From assembly GCF_023653175.1 (NCBI RefSeq), contig NZ_JAMNXL010000012.1, positions 1 to 38,261 of the forward strand: a stretch of 38,261 bases of DNA, given 5' to 3'. Shown piece after piece: positions 1-7,815 of the stretch. The notes beneath the pieces were generated by a model. It was not told the origin of the DNA. It ran no database searches and saw nothing but the letters and a program-made list of their open reading frames with translations. Position 1 is the first letter of the stretch; every line of letters begins with the position of its first letter. This stretch comes from Erythrobacter sp. (GTDB lineage Bacteria; Pseudomonadota; Alphaproteobacteria; Sphingomonadales; Sphingomonadaceae). Made by a program: the position numbers and the translations under genes.

Positions 1-310
1 CTACGAGGCGCAGAAAAAGGCGAACCTCGCGCGCAAGACGCAGAAGACGCAGGACATCAAGGAAGTGAAGATGCGTCCGAACATCGACACGCACGATTAC
101 GACGTGAAGATGCGCAACGTCACGAAGTTCATCGAACATGGCGACAAGGTGAAGATCACCCTGCGCTTCCGCGGGCGCGAGATGGCGCACCAGCACCTCG
201 GCATGGATCTTCTGAAGAAGGTGCAGGAAGACGTCGCCGAAGTCGCCAAGGTCGAGGCCTTCCCGCGCCTCGAAGGCCGCCAGATGCTGATGGTGCTCGC
301 GCCGAAGTAA
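1..310 (+). CDS. infC: Translation initiation factor IF-3, C-terminal part (partial)
   Basis: The reading frame is already open at the left edge (codons begin at base 2) and ends in TAA at 308-310, so only the last ~102 residues are present. They contain the IF-3 C-domain signature: [16 protein letters not shown], then a helix, then [18 protein letters not shown], and a final strand ending MVLAPK. In IF-3 this domain binds the 30S subunit near the P site and rejects non-initiator tRNA and wrong start codons. An internal GTG at 65 is not the start. A hairpin terminator follows about 30 nt after the stop. Identification is secure; the N-domain lies outside the window. Confidence 0.95.
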   Translation, partial: YEAQKKANLARKTQKTQDIKEVKMRPNIDTHDYDVKMRNVTKFIEHGDKVKITLRFRGREMAHQHLGMDLLKKVQEDVAEVAKVEAFPRLEGRQMLMVLAPK

Positions 311-339
311 GCGCGCAGCCACGCTGCCACGATTGGTGA

Positions 340-371
340 GGGGCGGGTCGCCGGACGACTTCGCCCCTTTT
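340..371 (+). terminator. Intrinsic terminator after infC
   Basis: A GGGGCG/CGCCCC stem (340-345 with 362-367) continues into GTCG/CGAC (347-350 with 356-359) around a 5-nt loop, and four T residues follow at 368-371. It lies 30 nt after the infC stop, in the right orientation to end that transcript before the transporter gene. Confidence 0.6.
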
Positions 372-434
372 CCTTGCCCCGCCTGCGTCCGTGCTGATAG
401 GCCGTGCTCCCATGCACGGGGGAGAGCACACCGC

Positions 435-1859
435 ATGACTGCACGCCGGATCGGCCTCTTCCTGGGACCGCTGGCCTTTGCCCTTGCTGCGCTCACCGCC
501 CCGCCCGCCGGGATGAGCGAGGGAGCGTGGCTGGTCGCGGGCCTTACCCTGTGGATGGCCGCCTGGTGGATGACCGAGGCGATGCCGCTCGCGGTGACCG
601 CGATGCTGCCCTTCGTGATTCTCCCGCTGGCTGGGGTATCGGATGCGGAGACGACCGCGAGCACCTACTACTCCCCGATCCTGTTCCTGCTGCTGGGCGG
701 CGCCTTCATCGCGCTCGCGATCGAGCGTACCGGCATGCACCGCCGCTTGGCCCTCGCGATCCTGCGCGCGGTGGGCGCGGACGGCGGGCCGGTGCGGCTG
801 CTGGTCGCCTTCATGCTGACGGCTGCGCTGCTCTCGATGTTCATCTCCAACACCTCGACCACGCTTATCATGATGCCGATGGCGCTGGCGGTGCTGGAGG
901 GGGGATCTTCCGGCGATGACGAGGGCGCGGCGCCGCTCCAGACCGGCATCCACGGCGCGCTGCCGATGGGCATCGCCTTTGCCGCGAGCATCGGCGGGCT
1001 CGGCACCATCGTCGGCTCGCCCACCAATGCGATTGCGGTGGGCGTGCTCGACAAGCTGGCGGGCGTGCGCATCACCTTTGCCGAGTGGTCTCTCTACGGC
1101 ATCCCGCTGGTGCTGCTGAGCGTGCCGCTCGCCGCCTTCATCGTCGCGCGGGTGCAGCGCGTGGCCGGGCATCCCTTCGATGTGGCCGCCGCGCGCGCGG
1201 CGATCGACGGCCATGTGGGCTGGACCGCGCCCGAGAAGCGGCTGGTGCCGATCGCGCTCGTCACCTTCATCGCCTGGGTCACCCAGCCACTGGTCGCCGC
1301 AGCCCTGCCGGTCGGCGCGTGGACCGACGGGACTATCGCCATCATCGCCGCGCTGGCACTGTTCCTCCTGCCCGACGGCACCGGCCGCCCGCTGCTGGTG
1401 TGGCACGAGGCCGAGCGCGCGCCGTGGAGCGTCATCTTCATGTTCGGCGGGGGCCTCGCGCTGGCGGCGGGCATGTCGGCTTCGGGCCTGGCCAAGTGGA
1501 TCGGCGCCGCGCTGCTCCCGCTCGAGGCCTGGCCGCTGGTGCTGGTCGCGCTCGCGGTGACGGTGCTGGTGATCGTGATCACCGAGTTCGCGAGCAATGT
1601 CGCGGCCGCGACGGGCATCATCCCCGTTGTCGCCTCGCTGGTGGTTGCGCTGGGCGTCGACCCGGTGCTGCTCGCGCTCCCCGCAGCGCTGGCGGCAAGC
1701 TGGGGCTTCATGCTCCCGGCCGGCACCGGGCCCAACGCCATTGCCTGGGCGACGGGGCGCATCCGCATCGGCGCGATGGTGACCGCGGGCGCGCTGCTCG
1801 ATGTGGCAGGGGCGGTGCTGATCGTCGCCGTGGTGTGGGGGATCGCGGCGCTCGTCTAG
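435..1859 (+). CDS. DASS/SLC13-family sodium:anion (dicarboxylate) symporter
   Basis: This is a polytopic inner-membrane protein of 474 residues, the usual length for the divalent anion:Na+ symporter family. Two inverted halves each carry a re-entrant-loop signature: SNTSTT at 138-143 with GSPTNAIA at 194-201, and TEFASN at 383-388 with PAGTGPNAIA at 428-437. In characterised members the SNT motifs bind the substrate carboxylate and Na+. The likely cargo is a C4-dicarboxylate or similar anion, but sulfate cannot be excluded. The ATG at 435 follows a purine-rich GGGGGAGAG and precedes the first hydrophobic helix; the frame is open upstream without a plausible start. Its stop overlaps the stop of the convergent nuclease gene by four bases. 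Confidence 0.85.
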   Translation: MTARRIGLFLGPLAFALAALTAPPAGMSEGAWLVAGLTLWMAAWWMTEAMPLAVTAMLPFVILPLAGVSDAETTASTYYSPILFLLLGGAFIALAIERTGMHRRLALAILRAVGADGGPVRLLVAFMLTAALLSMFISNTSTTLIMMPMALAVLEGGSSGDDEGAAPLQTGIHGALPMGIAFAASIGGLGTIVGSPTNAIAVGVLDKLAGVRITFAEWSLYGIPLVLLSVPLAAFIVARVQRVAGHPFDVAAARAAIDGHVGWTAPEKRLVPIALVTFIAWVTQPLVAAALPVGAWTDGTIAIIAALALFLLPDGTGRPLLVWHEAERAPWSVIFMFGGGLALAAGMSASGLAKWIGAALLPLEAWPLVLVALAVTVLVIVITEFASNVAAATGIIPVVASLVVALGVDPVLLALPAALAASWGFMLPAGTGPNAIAWATGRIRIGAMVTAGALLDVAGAVLIVAVVWGIAALV

Positions 1860-2692
1860 GGCGCGGGCGGGAAGACCTTGAGCCCCGGGAAGGGCGCCTC
1901 CCGATCATCGGGCCACATCGCTTCCAGCTTCTTCTTGCCGCCCTTGGCTTCATGCATGTCGCCGCCCGAGATCCCGTCCCAGAACCGCCCGCCGACGATC
2001 TGCTCGGCGTCATAGGTCTTGACGAGGTAGCTGCCGAGATCGCGGTTCGCGAGCGGATCGGGCGCCGCCGGATCGGCAACCAGCGGCGGGTTGGCCATCA
2101 TGAACGTCCACAGCCGGTGCCGCCCCTGCCGGTCCTCGACCAGCACGCTTTTGATGAAGGCATGGGGCACTGGCACACTGATCCCGAAATCGGGGAGGTT
2201 CTTGCCGATCCGCTCCACCGGCTCGCCGAAGTAGAACACCGGGCAGGTCAGCACGTAGGTTTCCAGCACGTCCTTGCGCGCGTCGAGCTTGCGGATCGCC
2301 TCCTCGAGCTCGCGCCACCGCTTGCGGTTGAGATCGGGGTGCTGCGGCGACATGTTCGAGAGCAGGAAGGTCTCCGAGTTCTGGATCTCGACCAGGTCCT
2401 GGTTCGCGCTCGCCACCAAGTGCCCGCGATCATAGCCGCTGCCGACATAGGCCTTGAGACCCGCGCGGAACCGCTCGGGGATGCGGGTGTCGGCGCGGAA
2501 GTTGTCGAGCCGGTCGACTTCGGGAACGGTGTCGTTGACCAGCAGCAGCTCGCGGTTGATGATCTCGAGCGTCCACTTGGCCTGGCGGAAATACCAGGAG
2601 TAGCCGATGGTGAAATGGCGGCCGGTCAGCACCTGGTCGCACACTGGATAGCCGTAGCGCAGCTCGCGCTGCATCAGGAACGGATCGTTCAT
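1856..2692 (-). CDS. DNA/RNA non-specific endonuclease (NucA/NUC1 family)
   Basis: The protein has 278 residues and the beta-beta-alpha-metal nuclease fold signature. DRGH occupies 88-91 (catalytic His91) and is followed by SNMSPQHPDLNRKRWRELE at 112-130. There Asn122 sits where the Mg-binding Asn of Serratia nuclease lies, and Glu128/Glu130 follow. Family members cleave single- and double-stranded DNA and RNA. Most are secreted or periplasmic, but no signal peptide or membrane segment is visible here, and no immunity gene is adjacent. The ATG at 2692 has a GAGGGGG about 10 nt upstream. The gene is convergent with the transporter. The exact substrate and compartment are unknown. Confidence 0.85.
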   Translation of the reverse strand: MNDPFLMQRELRYGYPVCDQVLTGRHFTIGYSWYFRQAKWTLEIINRELLLVNDTVPEVDRLDNFRADTRIPERFRAGLKAYVGSGYDRGHLVASANQDLVEIQNSETFLLSNMSPQHPDLNRKRWRELEEAIRKLDARKDVLETYVLTCPVFYFGEPVERIGKNLPDFGISVPVPHAFIKSVLVEDRQGRHRLWTFMMANPPLVADPAAPDPLANRDLGSYLVKTYDAEQIVGGRFWDGISGGDMHEAKGGKKKLEAMWPDDREAPFPGLKVFPPAP

Positions 2693-2890
2693 GCCTCAAT
2701 CCCCCTCGTGGCGGGAGCCTTGCGGTTCCCGGTTGGTATGGAATGCGACCTGCGCCTTTGCGGCTTTGGCGGAAGACTGGCGGGCAGCGTCCGGCCTGCC
2801 AAGCTGCCGATTTCTGAAGGCCTCCCTAGCGCGCCCGGCTTGCAAGCGTGTGACACCGCGGTAAGCTTCGCGGCCTGAGGGAGAGAGCAC

Positions 2891-3727
2891 ATGACCGACA
2901 GCCGCAAGCCGGTGTTCCTTGTCATCGGCGCGGGCGCCGGGATCGGCGGCAACGCCGCCGCGCGCTTTGCCGCCGGGGGCTACCACGCGGTCCTCGCCCG
3001 CCGCTCGGATGAGGAGGGCCTGACCCGCATGACCCGCCAGATCGAGGCGGCAGGCGGCAGCGCCACCGGCACCCTCCTCAACGCCGCCGAGGATGGCAGC
3101 ATCGAGGAACTGGTCGAACGCACCGAGGCCGAGATCGGCCCGATCCATGCCGCGCTCTACAACCTCGGCGCGCAAATCGGCAACCGCGCGCTGGATCAGA
3201 CCCCGCACCGCATCTTCGAGCTTGGCTGGCGGCTCGGCACCTACGGCGTCTTCCGCCTCGCCCATGCGCTGTTCCCGCACATGACCGCGCGCGCCCGCTA
3301 TGGCGGCCCCCACGGCACCCTCCTCGTCACCTCGGCGACGGCGGCGGTGCGCGGCAATGCCGGGCAGCACAGCCACGCAGCGGCGATGGGCGGGCGGCGG
3401 ATGCTGTGCCAGACCTTGAACGCCGAGTTCGCGCCCCTAGGCATCCACGTTGCTCACGTGATCGTCGACGGGCCGGTCGACGCTCCCGACACGCTCGGCA
3501 AGTTGCTCGGCGACAAGTTCGATGCCTTTAAGGCGGGCAAGGGCGCAAACGGCATCATCGACCCGGCCGCACTGGCCGAAACCTACTGGCACCTCGCCCA
3601 CCAGCCGCGCAACTGCTGGAGCCACGAGGTCGACGTGCGACCCTGGACCGACGTGCCATGGTGGAACGACAACCCCGATCCGAAGATCGACTCGCTGGGC
3701 AAGGGGTTCGCGGGGCCGCAGCCCTAG
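2891..3727 (+). CDS. Atypical short-chain dehydrogenase/reductase-like protein
   Basis: This 278-residue Rossmann protein has a glycine-rich nucleotide motif, GAGAGIG, at 13-19. The classical SDR active site is not intact. After the conserved serine strand (LLVTSATAA), the position expected to read YxxxK reads HSHAA, so both Tyr and Lys are missing. The following GIHVAHVIVDGPVD resembles a common proteobacterial SDR group (GIHVAHVVIDG) in which the Tyr is also lost. It may therefore bind NAD(P) without standard SDR catalysis, or use other residues. The start has a strong GAGGGAGAG site. It is a single gene, convergent with the J-domain gene and 4 nt away from it. Confidence 0.7.
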   Translation: MTDSRKPVFLVIGAGAGIGGNAAARFAAGGYHAVLARRSDEEGLTRMTRQIEAAGGSATGTLLNAAEDGSIEELVERTEAEIGPIHAALYNLGAQIGNRALDQTPHRIFELGWRLGTYGVFRLAHALFPHMTARARYGGPHGTLLVTSATAAVRGNAGQHSHAAAMGGRRMLCQTLNAEFAPLGIHVAHVIVDGPVDAPDTLGKLLGDKFDAFKAGKGANGIIDPAALAETYWHLAHQPRNCWSHEVDVRPWTDVPWWNDNPDPKIDSLGKGFAGPQP

Positions 3728-3731
3728 AGCT

Positions 3732-4265
3732 TCAGCCCCGCCACTCGCGCCGTTCTTCCGCCGCGCGAAGGACTTCGTAGCTGGTCTGGATCAGCTGGAA
3801 CTGCTTGGCGGCCTCGGCATCGCCGGGCTTCACATCGGGGTGCACTTCCTTGGCGCGGGCGCGGTAGGCCTTCTTGACCGCGTTGAAATCGGCATCGGGC
3901 TCGAGCCCCAGCACCTCGAGCGCCCGCATCTCGTCCGCCGAACGCGATCCGTCGCCCGAGCCCGCCCAGCCGTAATGCGCGCTTTCGGCATAGCCTGCGC
4001 TTTCCTGCTGTTCCGCCCGGGCGCGCTCTTCCCGCTCGGCCTTGTCGAGGCCTTCGAAGTAATCCCACTTGGAATTATATTCGGCCGCGTGCTTCTGGCA
4101 GAAATACCAGCGGTCGCGGCTGTTGGGGGCCTTGGGCGCGGGGCAGTCGCCGGGCTCGTCGCAGCCGTGGCGGTCGCAAATGCGCACATTCGCGGCTTCC
4201 TGCGATGAGCCATAACCGCGCCAGCGCGGGAAACCCCAGTCCATTGACCGGCGCGCGCGGCTCAC
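3732..4265 (-). CDS. J-domain protein with N-terminal Cys-rich segment
   Basis: A C-terminal J domain spans about residues 114-174 of 177, with the HPD tripeptide at 142-144 that triggers DnaK ATPase activity. Before it lies an unusual segment with Cys30, Cys35, Cys41, Cys56 and His60 (CDRHGC, then FCQKH), which could bind a metal. A charged, Glu/Arg-rich linker joins the two parts. It lacks the G/F and zinc-finger modules of DnaJ, so it is a specialised co-chaperone of unknown client. I chose the GTG at 4265 because the RRS-x-DWGFPRWRGYG block looks like part of the family; ATG at 4244 is the alternative. No clear ribosome site supports either. Confidence 0.75.
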   Translation of the reverse strand: MSRARRSMDWGFPRWRGYGSSQEAANVRICDRHGCDEPGDCPAPKAPNSRDRWYFCQKHAAEYNSKWDYFEGLDKAEREERARAEQQESAGYAESAHYGWAGSGDGSRSADEMRALEVLGLEPDADFNAVKKAYRARAKEVHPDVKPGDAEAAKQFQLIQTSYEVLRAAEERREWRG

Positions 4266-4355
4266 CGGGCCTTGCCCGGGGTCATGTCGTTGGTCGATTG
4301 GGTCACGCGGTCAATCTAGGCGCTATGGCCCCGAATGGAAAGGCATGAGAACACG

Positions 4356-4380
4356 GGAACCGGTTGCAATGTGAAATGTT
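4356..4380 (+). promoter_or_regulatory. Candidate EcfG-type (general stress) promoter
   Basis: GGAAC at 4356-4360, a 17-nt spacer and GTT at 4378-4380 match the alphaproteobacterial extracytoplasmic sigma EcfG pattern (GGAAC-N16/17-cGTT), except that the preferred C before GTT is T. The predicted start would fall a few bases before the ribosome site of the 48-residue gene at 4404. This is inference from pattern only. Confidence 0.35.
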
Positions 4381-4403
4381 GCATTGCGAAAGGACGATCC
4401 GCC

Positions 4404-4550
4404 ATGAGCCAGCAACTGACCCTCTCCAGCCTGTTCTGCGTGCTCGCGCTCGCCGGGCTGTGCGTGGTCACCGGCGCGCGCGAGCTGGCAGGGATCGAAG
4501 CCCCGGTCGCGGTGCAGGCCGAGCTTTCGTCCGGCCTGCTTCAGGGCTGA
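4404..4550 (+). CDS. Small hydrophobic protein, unrecognised (48 aa)
   Basis: The ATG at 4404 follows AAAGGA with good spacing. The product begins MSQQLTLSSLFCVLALAGLC, a hydrophobic stretch that reads as a single membrane helix or uncleaved signal. A short tail (ELAGIEAPVAVQAELSSGLL) follows. A longer in-frame start at 4335 adds a non-hydrophobic, Cys-rich extension and has no ribosome site, so I rejected it. The gene is alone on the plus strand, divergent from the J-domain gene and convergent with pal. An EcfG-like promoter precedes it, hinting at a stress-induced membrane peptide. Function unknown. Confidence 0.5.
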   Translation: MSQQLTLSSLFCVLALAGLCVVTGARELAGIEAPVAVQAELSSGLLQG

Positions 4551-4558
4551 GCCGCGTG

Positions 4559-4585
4559 CTGCCCCTCCCCCGAAGAGGAGGGCAG
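4559..4585. terminator. Hairpin between the convergent small gene and pal
   Basis: CTGCCC pairs with GGGCAG (4559-4564 with 4580-4585) and continues as TCC/GGA after one bulged base. The structure lies between the stops of the small gene (4550) and pal (4591). There is no T tract, so it is a candidate bidirectional, weak or Rho-assisted end. Confidence 0.35.
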
Positions 4586-4590
4586 TCACC

Positions 4591-5112
4591 TCAATTGATG
4601 ATCACGCTCGCCGCGCGGCGGTTCTGCGCCCATGCGGCCTCGTTAGAGGCGAGCGCGACCGGGCGCTCCTTGCCGTAGCTCACCACCGCGATACGGTTGG
4701 CATCGACGCCGAGGCTGACCAGATAGGCCTTGGCCGCATTGGCGCGCTTTTCGCCCAGTGCGATGTTGTATTCGCGCGTGCCGCGCTCGTCGGCGTGGCC
4801 TTCGATGGTGAAGGTGATCTGCGGATAGCGCGCGAAATACTGCGCCTGCGCCTGCAGCGCGGCGGCATCCTGGGTGTCGACATTGTAGCGATCGGTTTCG
4901 AAATAGATCGTGGTCGAGGAGCCGACGGCCTGCGCAAAATGCGCCTGGGTGCCGACAGCCGCACCGGTCGGCGTGACCGGGCGCGAGGTCGGGGTGGGGG
5001 TCGGGGTGGTCTGGATCGGATCGGGCGGCAGGTCGTCGGGGGCCTTCTTCGAACAGGCCGCAAGGCCGCTCGCCGAAGCGAGGAGCAGGATCGTCGCAAG
5101 CTTGGTGTTCAT
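4591..5112 (-). CDS. pal: Peptidoglycan-associated lipoprotein Pal
   Basis: The 173-residue precursor starts with a lipoprotein signal ending in the lipobox LAAC, with the lipidated cysteine at residue 20. A Pro/Thr-rich linker follows, then an OmpA-type peptidoglycan-binding domain of ~105 residues with the usual HADERGTREYNIALGEKRA core and a final VSYGKERP segment. Pal sits in the inner leaflet of the outer membrane, binds diaminopimelate in the wall, and receives TolB. It is the last gene of the tol cluster, 32 nt after tolB, with an AAAGGAA site upstream. The ending NRRAASVIIN is typical of alphaproteobacterial Pal. Identification is secure. Confidence 0.96.
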   Translation of the reverse strand: MNTKLATILLLASASGLAACSKKAPDDLPPDPIQTTPTPTPTSRPVTPTGAAVGTQAHFAQAVGSSTTIYFETDRYNVDTQDAAALQAQAQYFARYPQITFTIEGHADERGTREYNIALGEKRANAAKAYLVSLGVDANRIAVVSYGKERPVALASNEAAWAQNRRAASVIIN

Positions 5113-5144
5113 CGCTCAGGGTTCCTTTCTTGTCATTATCTGGG

Positions 5145-6542
5145 TCAGCGCCGGATCGGCCCCCATGCGGGGTCGGAGGCGTCCACCGGCGTGGGCAGGC
5201 GGCGTTCGTTCTGGCCGGTGAGGTCGACCTGCCAGATGCCCGAACGTCCGGAGTTCTTCTCGGTGCGGAAGAACTGGATGATGCGGCCGTTGGGGGCCCA
5301 TGTGGGGGCCTCGTCCTGCCAGCCGCGGGTCAGCACGCGCATGTTGCCGCCGCCGGTGTTCATAACCGCGACGTTGAAGTCGCCGGCGATCCGCGTGAAG
5401 GCGATCTGGTCGCCCCGCGGGCTCCATTCGGGCGTGGCGCAGCGGCCGCCGAAAAAGCTGATGCGCTTCTGGTTCTTGCCGTCGGCGTCCATGACGTAGC
5501 ACTGCTGGCTGCCCGAACGGTCGCTCTCGAACACGATCTTGCTGCCATCAGGCGAGTAGGAGCCGCCCACGTCGATCCCTGGATTGTCGGTGAGCTTCAG
5601 CGCGGTGCCGCCGGTCGCCGGGATACGGTAGATGTCGGTGTTGCCCGCGACTGCCATCGAAAACAGGATATGCTTGCCGTCGGGCGACCAGCGCGGGGCG
5701 ATGGTGGGGTTCCGGTTCTCGGTGACAAGCGTCTGCTTGCCGCTGCCGATGTCATAGACATAGATGCGCGGGTTGCCGTCGACGTAGCTGAGGTAGAGGA
5801 TCTTCGAATAGTCGGGCGAATAGCGCGGGGTGAGCGCGGTGGCGCTGCCCAATGTGAGGAAGCGGTGGTTCGCACCGTCGCTGTCCATCACCGCGAGCCG
5901 CTTGACGCGGCGATCCTTGGGGCCGGTCTCGGCGATATAGGCGATGCGGCTGTCGAAGAACGGGCTCTCGCCAGTGAGGCGGCTGAAGATGAGGTCCGAA
6001 CACTTGTGCGCCGCGCGACGCCAGTCGGCAGCGGCGACCACCCAGCCTTCCTTCACCAGCTGCTGCTGGAGCGCGACGTCGTAGAGGTAGCAGCCGACCA
6101 CCAGTCGCCCGTCGTCTCGCGCGGTGACATAGCCCTGCACCAGCATCTCTGCCCCCTGCCCGCTCCACGCGCCATAGGCAGGCGCACGCACGGCGGAGAA
6201 GGCGGGCTGCGGCAGGCTGTCGGGGCCGACCGGCTTGAAGAGGCCGTTGTTGCGCAGGTTGGCCGTGATCACCCGCGCAATCTCGCGGCCCAATGCGCCG
6301 GTGCCGTCGGCATTGGCAGGCGTGGCCCGCTCGCGGTCGGTGGCAAAGGCGGGGATGGCGATGCCGATGTCCGACCATGCGGCCTCGTCGGTGATGACGA
6401 TATCACGCTCGCCCGCCGCACTCTCCACCGTTTCGACGGGACTGTCCTCGGGCAGAGGAGCAGACAAGTCCTGCGCAAAAGCGGGGTGGGACGCTGTCGC
6501 AAGCAGAAGCGAAACAATCGCCTTCATTGCTGCCGCTTTCAT
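5145..6542 (-). CDS. tolB: Tol-Pal system periplasmic protein TolB
   Basis: The 465-residue precursor has a signal peptide ending PAFAQ, an N-terminal D1/D2 region, and a C-terminal beta-propeller. The propeller is seen as repeated blades such as APRWSPDGKHILF, GGSYSPDGSKIVF and TPEWSPRGDQIAF. TolB shuttles between Pal and the TolQRA motor in the periplasm and helps constrict the outer membrane at division. The ATG at 6542 overlaps the tolA stop by one base (TAATG), so translation is probably coupled, and it has an AGAGGAA site. A second ATG at 6527 is possible but leaves no better signal. Confidence 0.95.
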   Translation of the reverse strand: MKAAAMKAIVSLLLATASHPAFAQDLSAPLPEDSPVETVESAAGERDIVITDEAAWSDIGIAIPAFATDRERATPANADGTGALGREIARVITANLRNNGLFKPVGPDSLPQPAFSAVRAPAYGAWSGQGAEMLVQGYVTARDDGRLVVGCYLYDVALQQQLVKEGWVVAAADWRRAAHKCSDLIFSRLTGESPFFDSRIAYIAETGPKDRRVKRLAVMDSDGANHRFLTLGSATALTPRYSPDYSKILYLSYVDGNPRIYVYDIGSGKQTLVTENRNPTIAPRWSPDGKHILFSMAVAGNTDIYRIPATGGTALKLTDNPGIDVGGSYSPDGSKIVFESDRSGSQQCYVMDADGKNQKRISFFGGRCATPEWSPRGDQIAFTRIAGDFNVAVMNTGGGNMRVLTRGWQDEAPTWAPNGRIIQFFRTEKNSGRSGIWQVDLTGQNERRLPTPVDASDPAWGPIRR

Positions 6543-7357
6543 TACCGGTTCCTCTCGAACTTCAGAGTGAATGTGTTGTTATCCGCCGGAACCGGGAAGG
6601 GAACCTTGAAAGTTCCGACGAGCTTGACAGCCCGAACGGCCTCTTCGCGGTGCCTCGCCACCTGATTGCGGTTGAGTGCGGTTATGCCGACAGTATCCAC
6701 GACCTGAGGCTCCCCCGCCAGTGTTCCGTCCGCATTGAGCTTGAAACGCACGCGGGTGACCAGCTTTTCGGCATCCGGCCCCTGCGGCACGCGGCCCTGC
6801 CACTTGATCTTGACCTGCCGCCCGATGGAGCTGTCGAGCGAAGCGAGTTCGCTCGGGCCATATTTGGGGGCCGGCGCGCGGGTTTCGGTCGTTGTGCGGG
6901 ACGTTCCCGCGCCGTCGCGGAAGGCTTCGTCGAACGATGGGCCACCGCCCGCTTTGGGCGCGGTCTGGCGCGGCGTGGTGGCGGCCTGCTTGGGAGGCGT
7001 CCGATCGGGGCGCGAGCGTTCGCGGCTGGGCGCGGGTTGCTGTGTTGCGGTTTTCGTGGTCGGCTTGGGCGGCGTCTGCGCGGTCCGTATCGCAGGCTCG
7101 GGCCTGGCAGGCTGGGGCGCGGGCGCAGGGTTGATGTCGAGCGTCGGCGCTGATGCCATGCGACTCTCGCTCACCGGATCAGGCGCGGCAGCATCGAGGC
7201 CGACTTCGGTCGCGAGGCTCACGTTGATCCGTTCGGGGAAAACCGTGACCTCGCTCCGCATCGTCTGCATCGCGAGCACGCCCACCAGCGCGCCATGCAG
7301 CAGCACGGCGGCGCCGAGGCCGATCTTCTCGTCATTGCGGAGCGTCATCTCACCCAT
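6542..7357 (-). CDS. tolA: TolA/TonB-like energy-transducing protein
   Basis: A cytoplasmic stub, then one membrane helix (about residues 12-32, GLGAAVLLHGALVGVLAMQ), then a long Pro/Ala/Thr-rich periplasmic stretch rather than the Ala/Lys helix of enteric TolA. The C-terminal domain of ~110 residues has the TonB/TolA C-like pattern (IKWQGRVPQGPDAEKLVTRV through FKVPFPV). Position between tolR and tolB identifies it as TolA, which couples the TolQR proton motor to TolB and Pal. The annotated ATG at 7357 follows AGGGTG. A GTG directly before it and an ATG at 7348 are alternatives. The linker composition is the only unusual trait and is common in this group. Confidence 0.88.
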   Translation of the reverse strand: MGEMTLRNDEKIGLGAAVLLHGALVGVLAMQTMRSEVTVFPERINVSLATEVGLDAAAPDPVSESRMASAPTLDINPAPAPQPARPEPAIRTAQTPPKPTTKTATQQPAPSRERSRPDRTPPKQAATTPRQTAPKAGGGPSFDEAFRDGAGTSRTTTETRAPAPKYGPSELASLDSSIGRQVKIKWQGRVPQGPDAEKLVTRVRFKLNADGTLAGEPQVVDTVGITALNRNQVARHREEAVRAVKLVGTFKVPFPVPADNNTFTLKFERNR

Positions 7358-7371
7358 CACCGCACCCTGAG

Positions 7372-7815
7372 TTATGGGGCCGAAACTGAACCATCGGTGA
7401 CCAGCGAGATCGAGGTAAAGCCTGCCCTGCCCAGCTCGCCCATAACCTGCATCACTCTGCCGTAATCAAGGCTGCGGTCGCCGCGCAGCACCACCAGCGG
7501 TGGCTCGCCGCCACGGGTGAGCGCTTCGAGCGCGGCCGGCAAGCCCCCGGCAGGCACGGGCGCGTCCTCGATATAGATCGTACCGCCCGCGTCGATCGAG
7601 ACGGTGATCTGGTCGGGCTTCTCCTCGACCGGCGCGGCGCGGCTATCGGGGAGCTCCACGGCTACGCCGACCGCGGGGAGCGTGACCGTCACCATGAAGA
7701 TGATCAGCAGCACCAGCATCACGTCGACCAGCGGCGTAACGTTGATCTCCGACATGGCCGCACGGCGCGAGCGGCGGGAGGATCCCTTCCGGGACGATGA
7801 GAGCTTGGCCCCCAT
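7372..7815 (-). CDS. tolR: Tol-Pal motor subunit TolR (ExbD/TolR family)
   Basis: A protein of 147 residues with a basic, Ser/Arg-rich N-terminus. The ExbD/TolR signature follows: MSEINVTPLVDVMLVLLIIF, in which the membrane-embedded Asp of VDV carries protons. The rest is periplasmic, with the swapped-strand TolR domain (YIEDAPVP, VVLRGDRSLDYGRVMQVMGEL). With TolQ it forms the proton-driven motor that energises TolA. Its ATG overlaps the tolQ stop by one base (TGATG), giving coupled translation and balanced stoichiometry. Confidence 0.94.
   Translation of the reverse strand: MGAKLSSSRKGSSRRSRRAAMSEINVTPLVDVMLVLLIIFMVTVTLPAVGVAVELPDSRAAPVEEKPDQITVSIDAGGTIYIEDAPVPAGGLPAALEALTRGGEPPLVVLRGDRSLDYGRVMQVMGELGRAGFTSISLVTDGSVSAP

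Noticed and set aside
156-1406. 416-residue minus-strand frame opposite the transporter
   Set aside because: Arg/His/Gly-rich, no recognisable domain, antisense to a clear membrane protein.
1085-2878. 597-residue plus-strand frame
   Set aside because: It runs out of frame across the transporter and antisense to the nuclease, is Arg/Ala/Gly-rich, and shows no domain; a high-G+C shadow.
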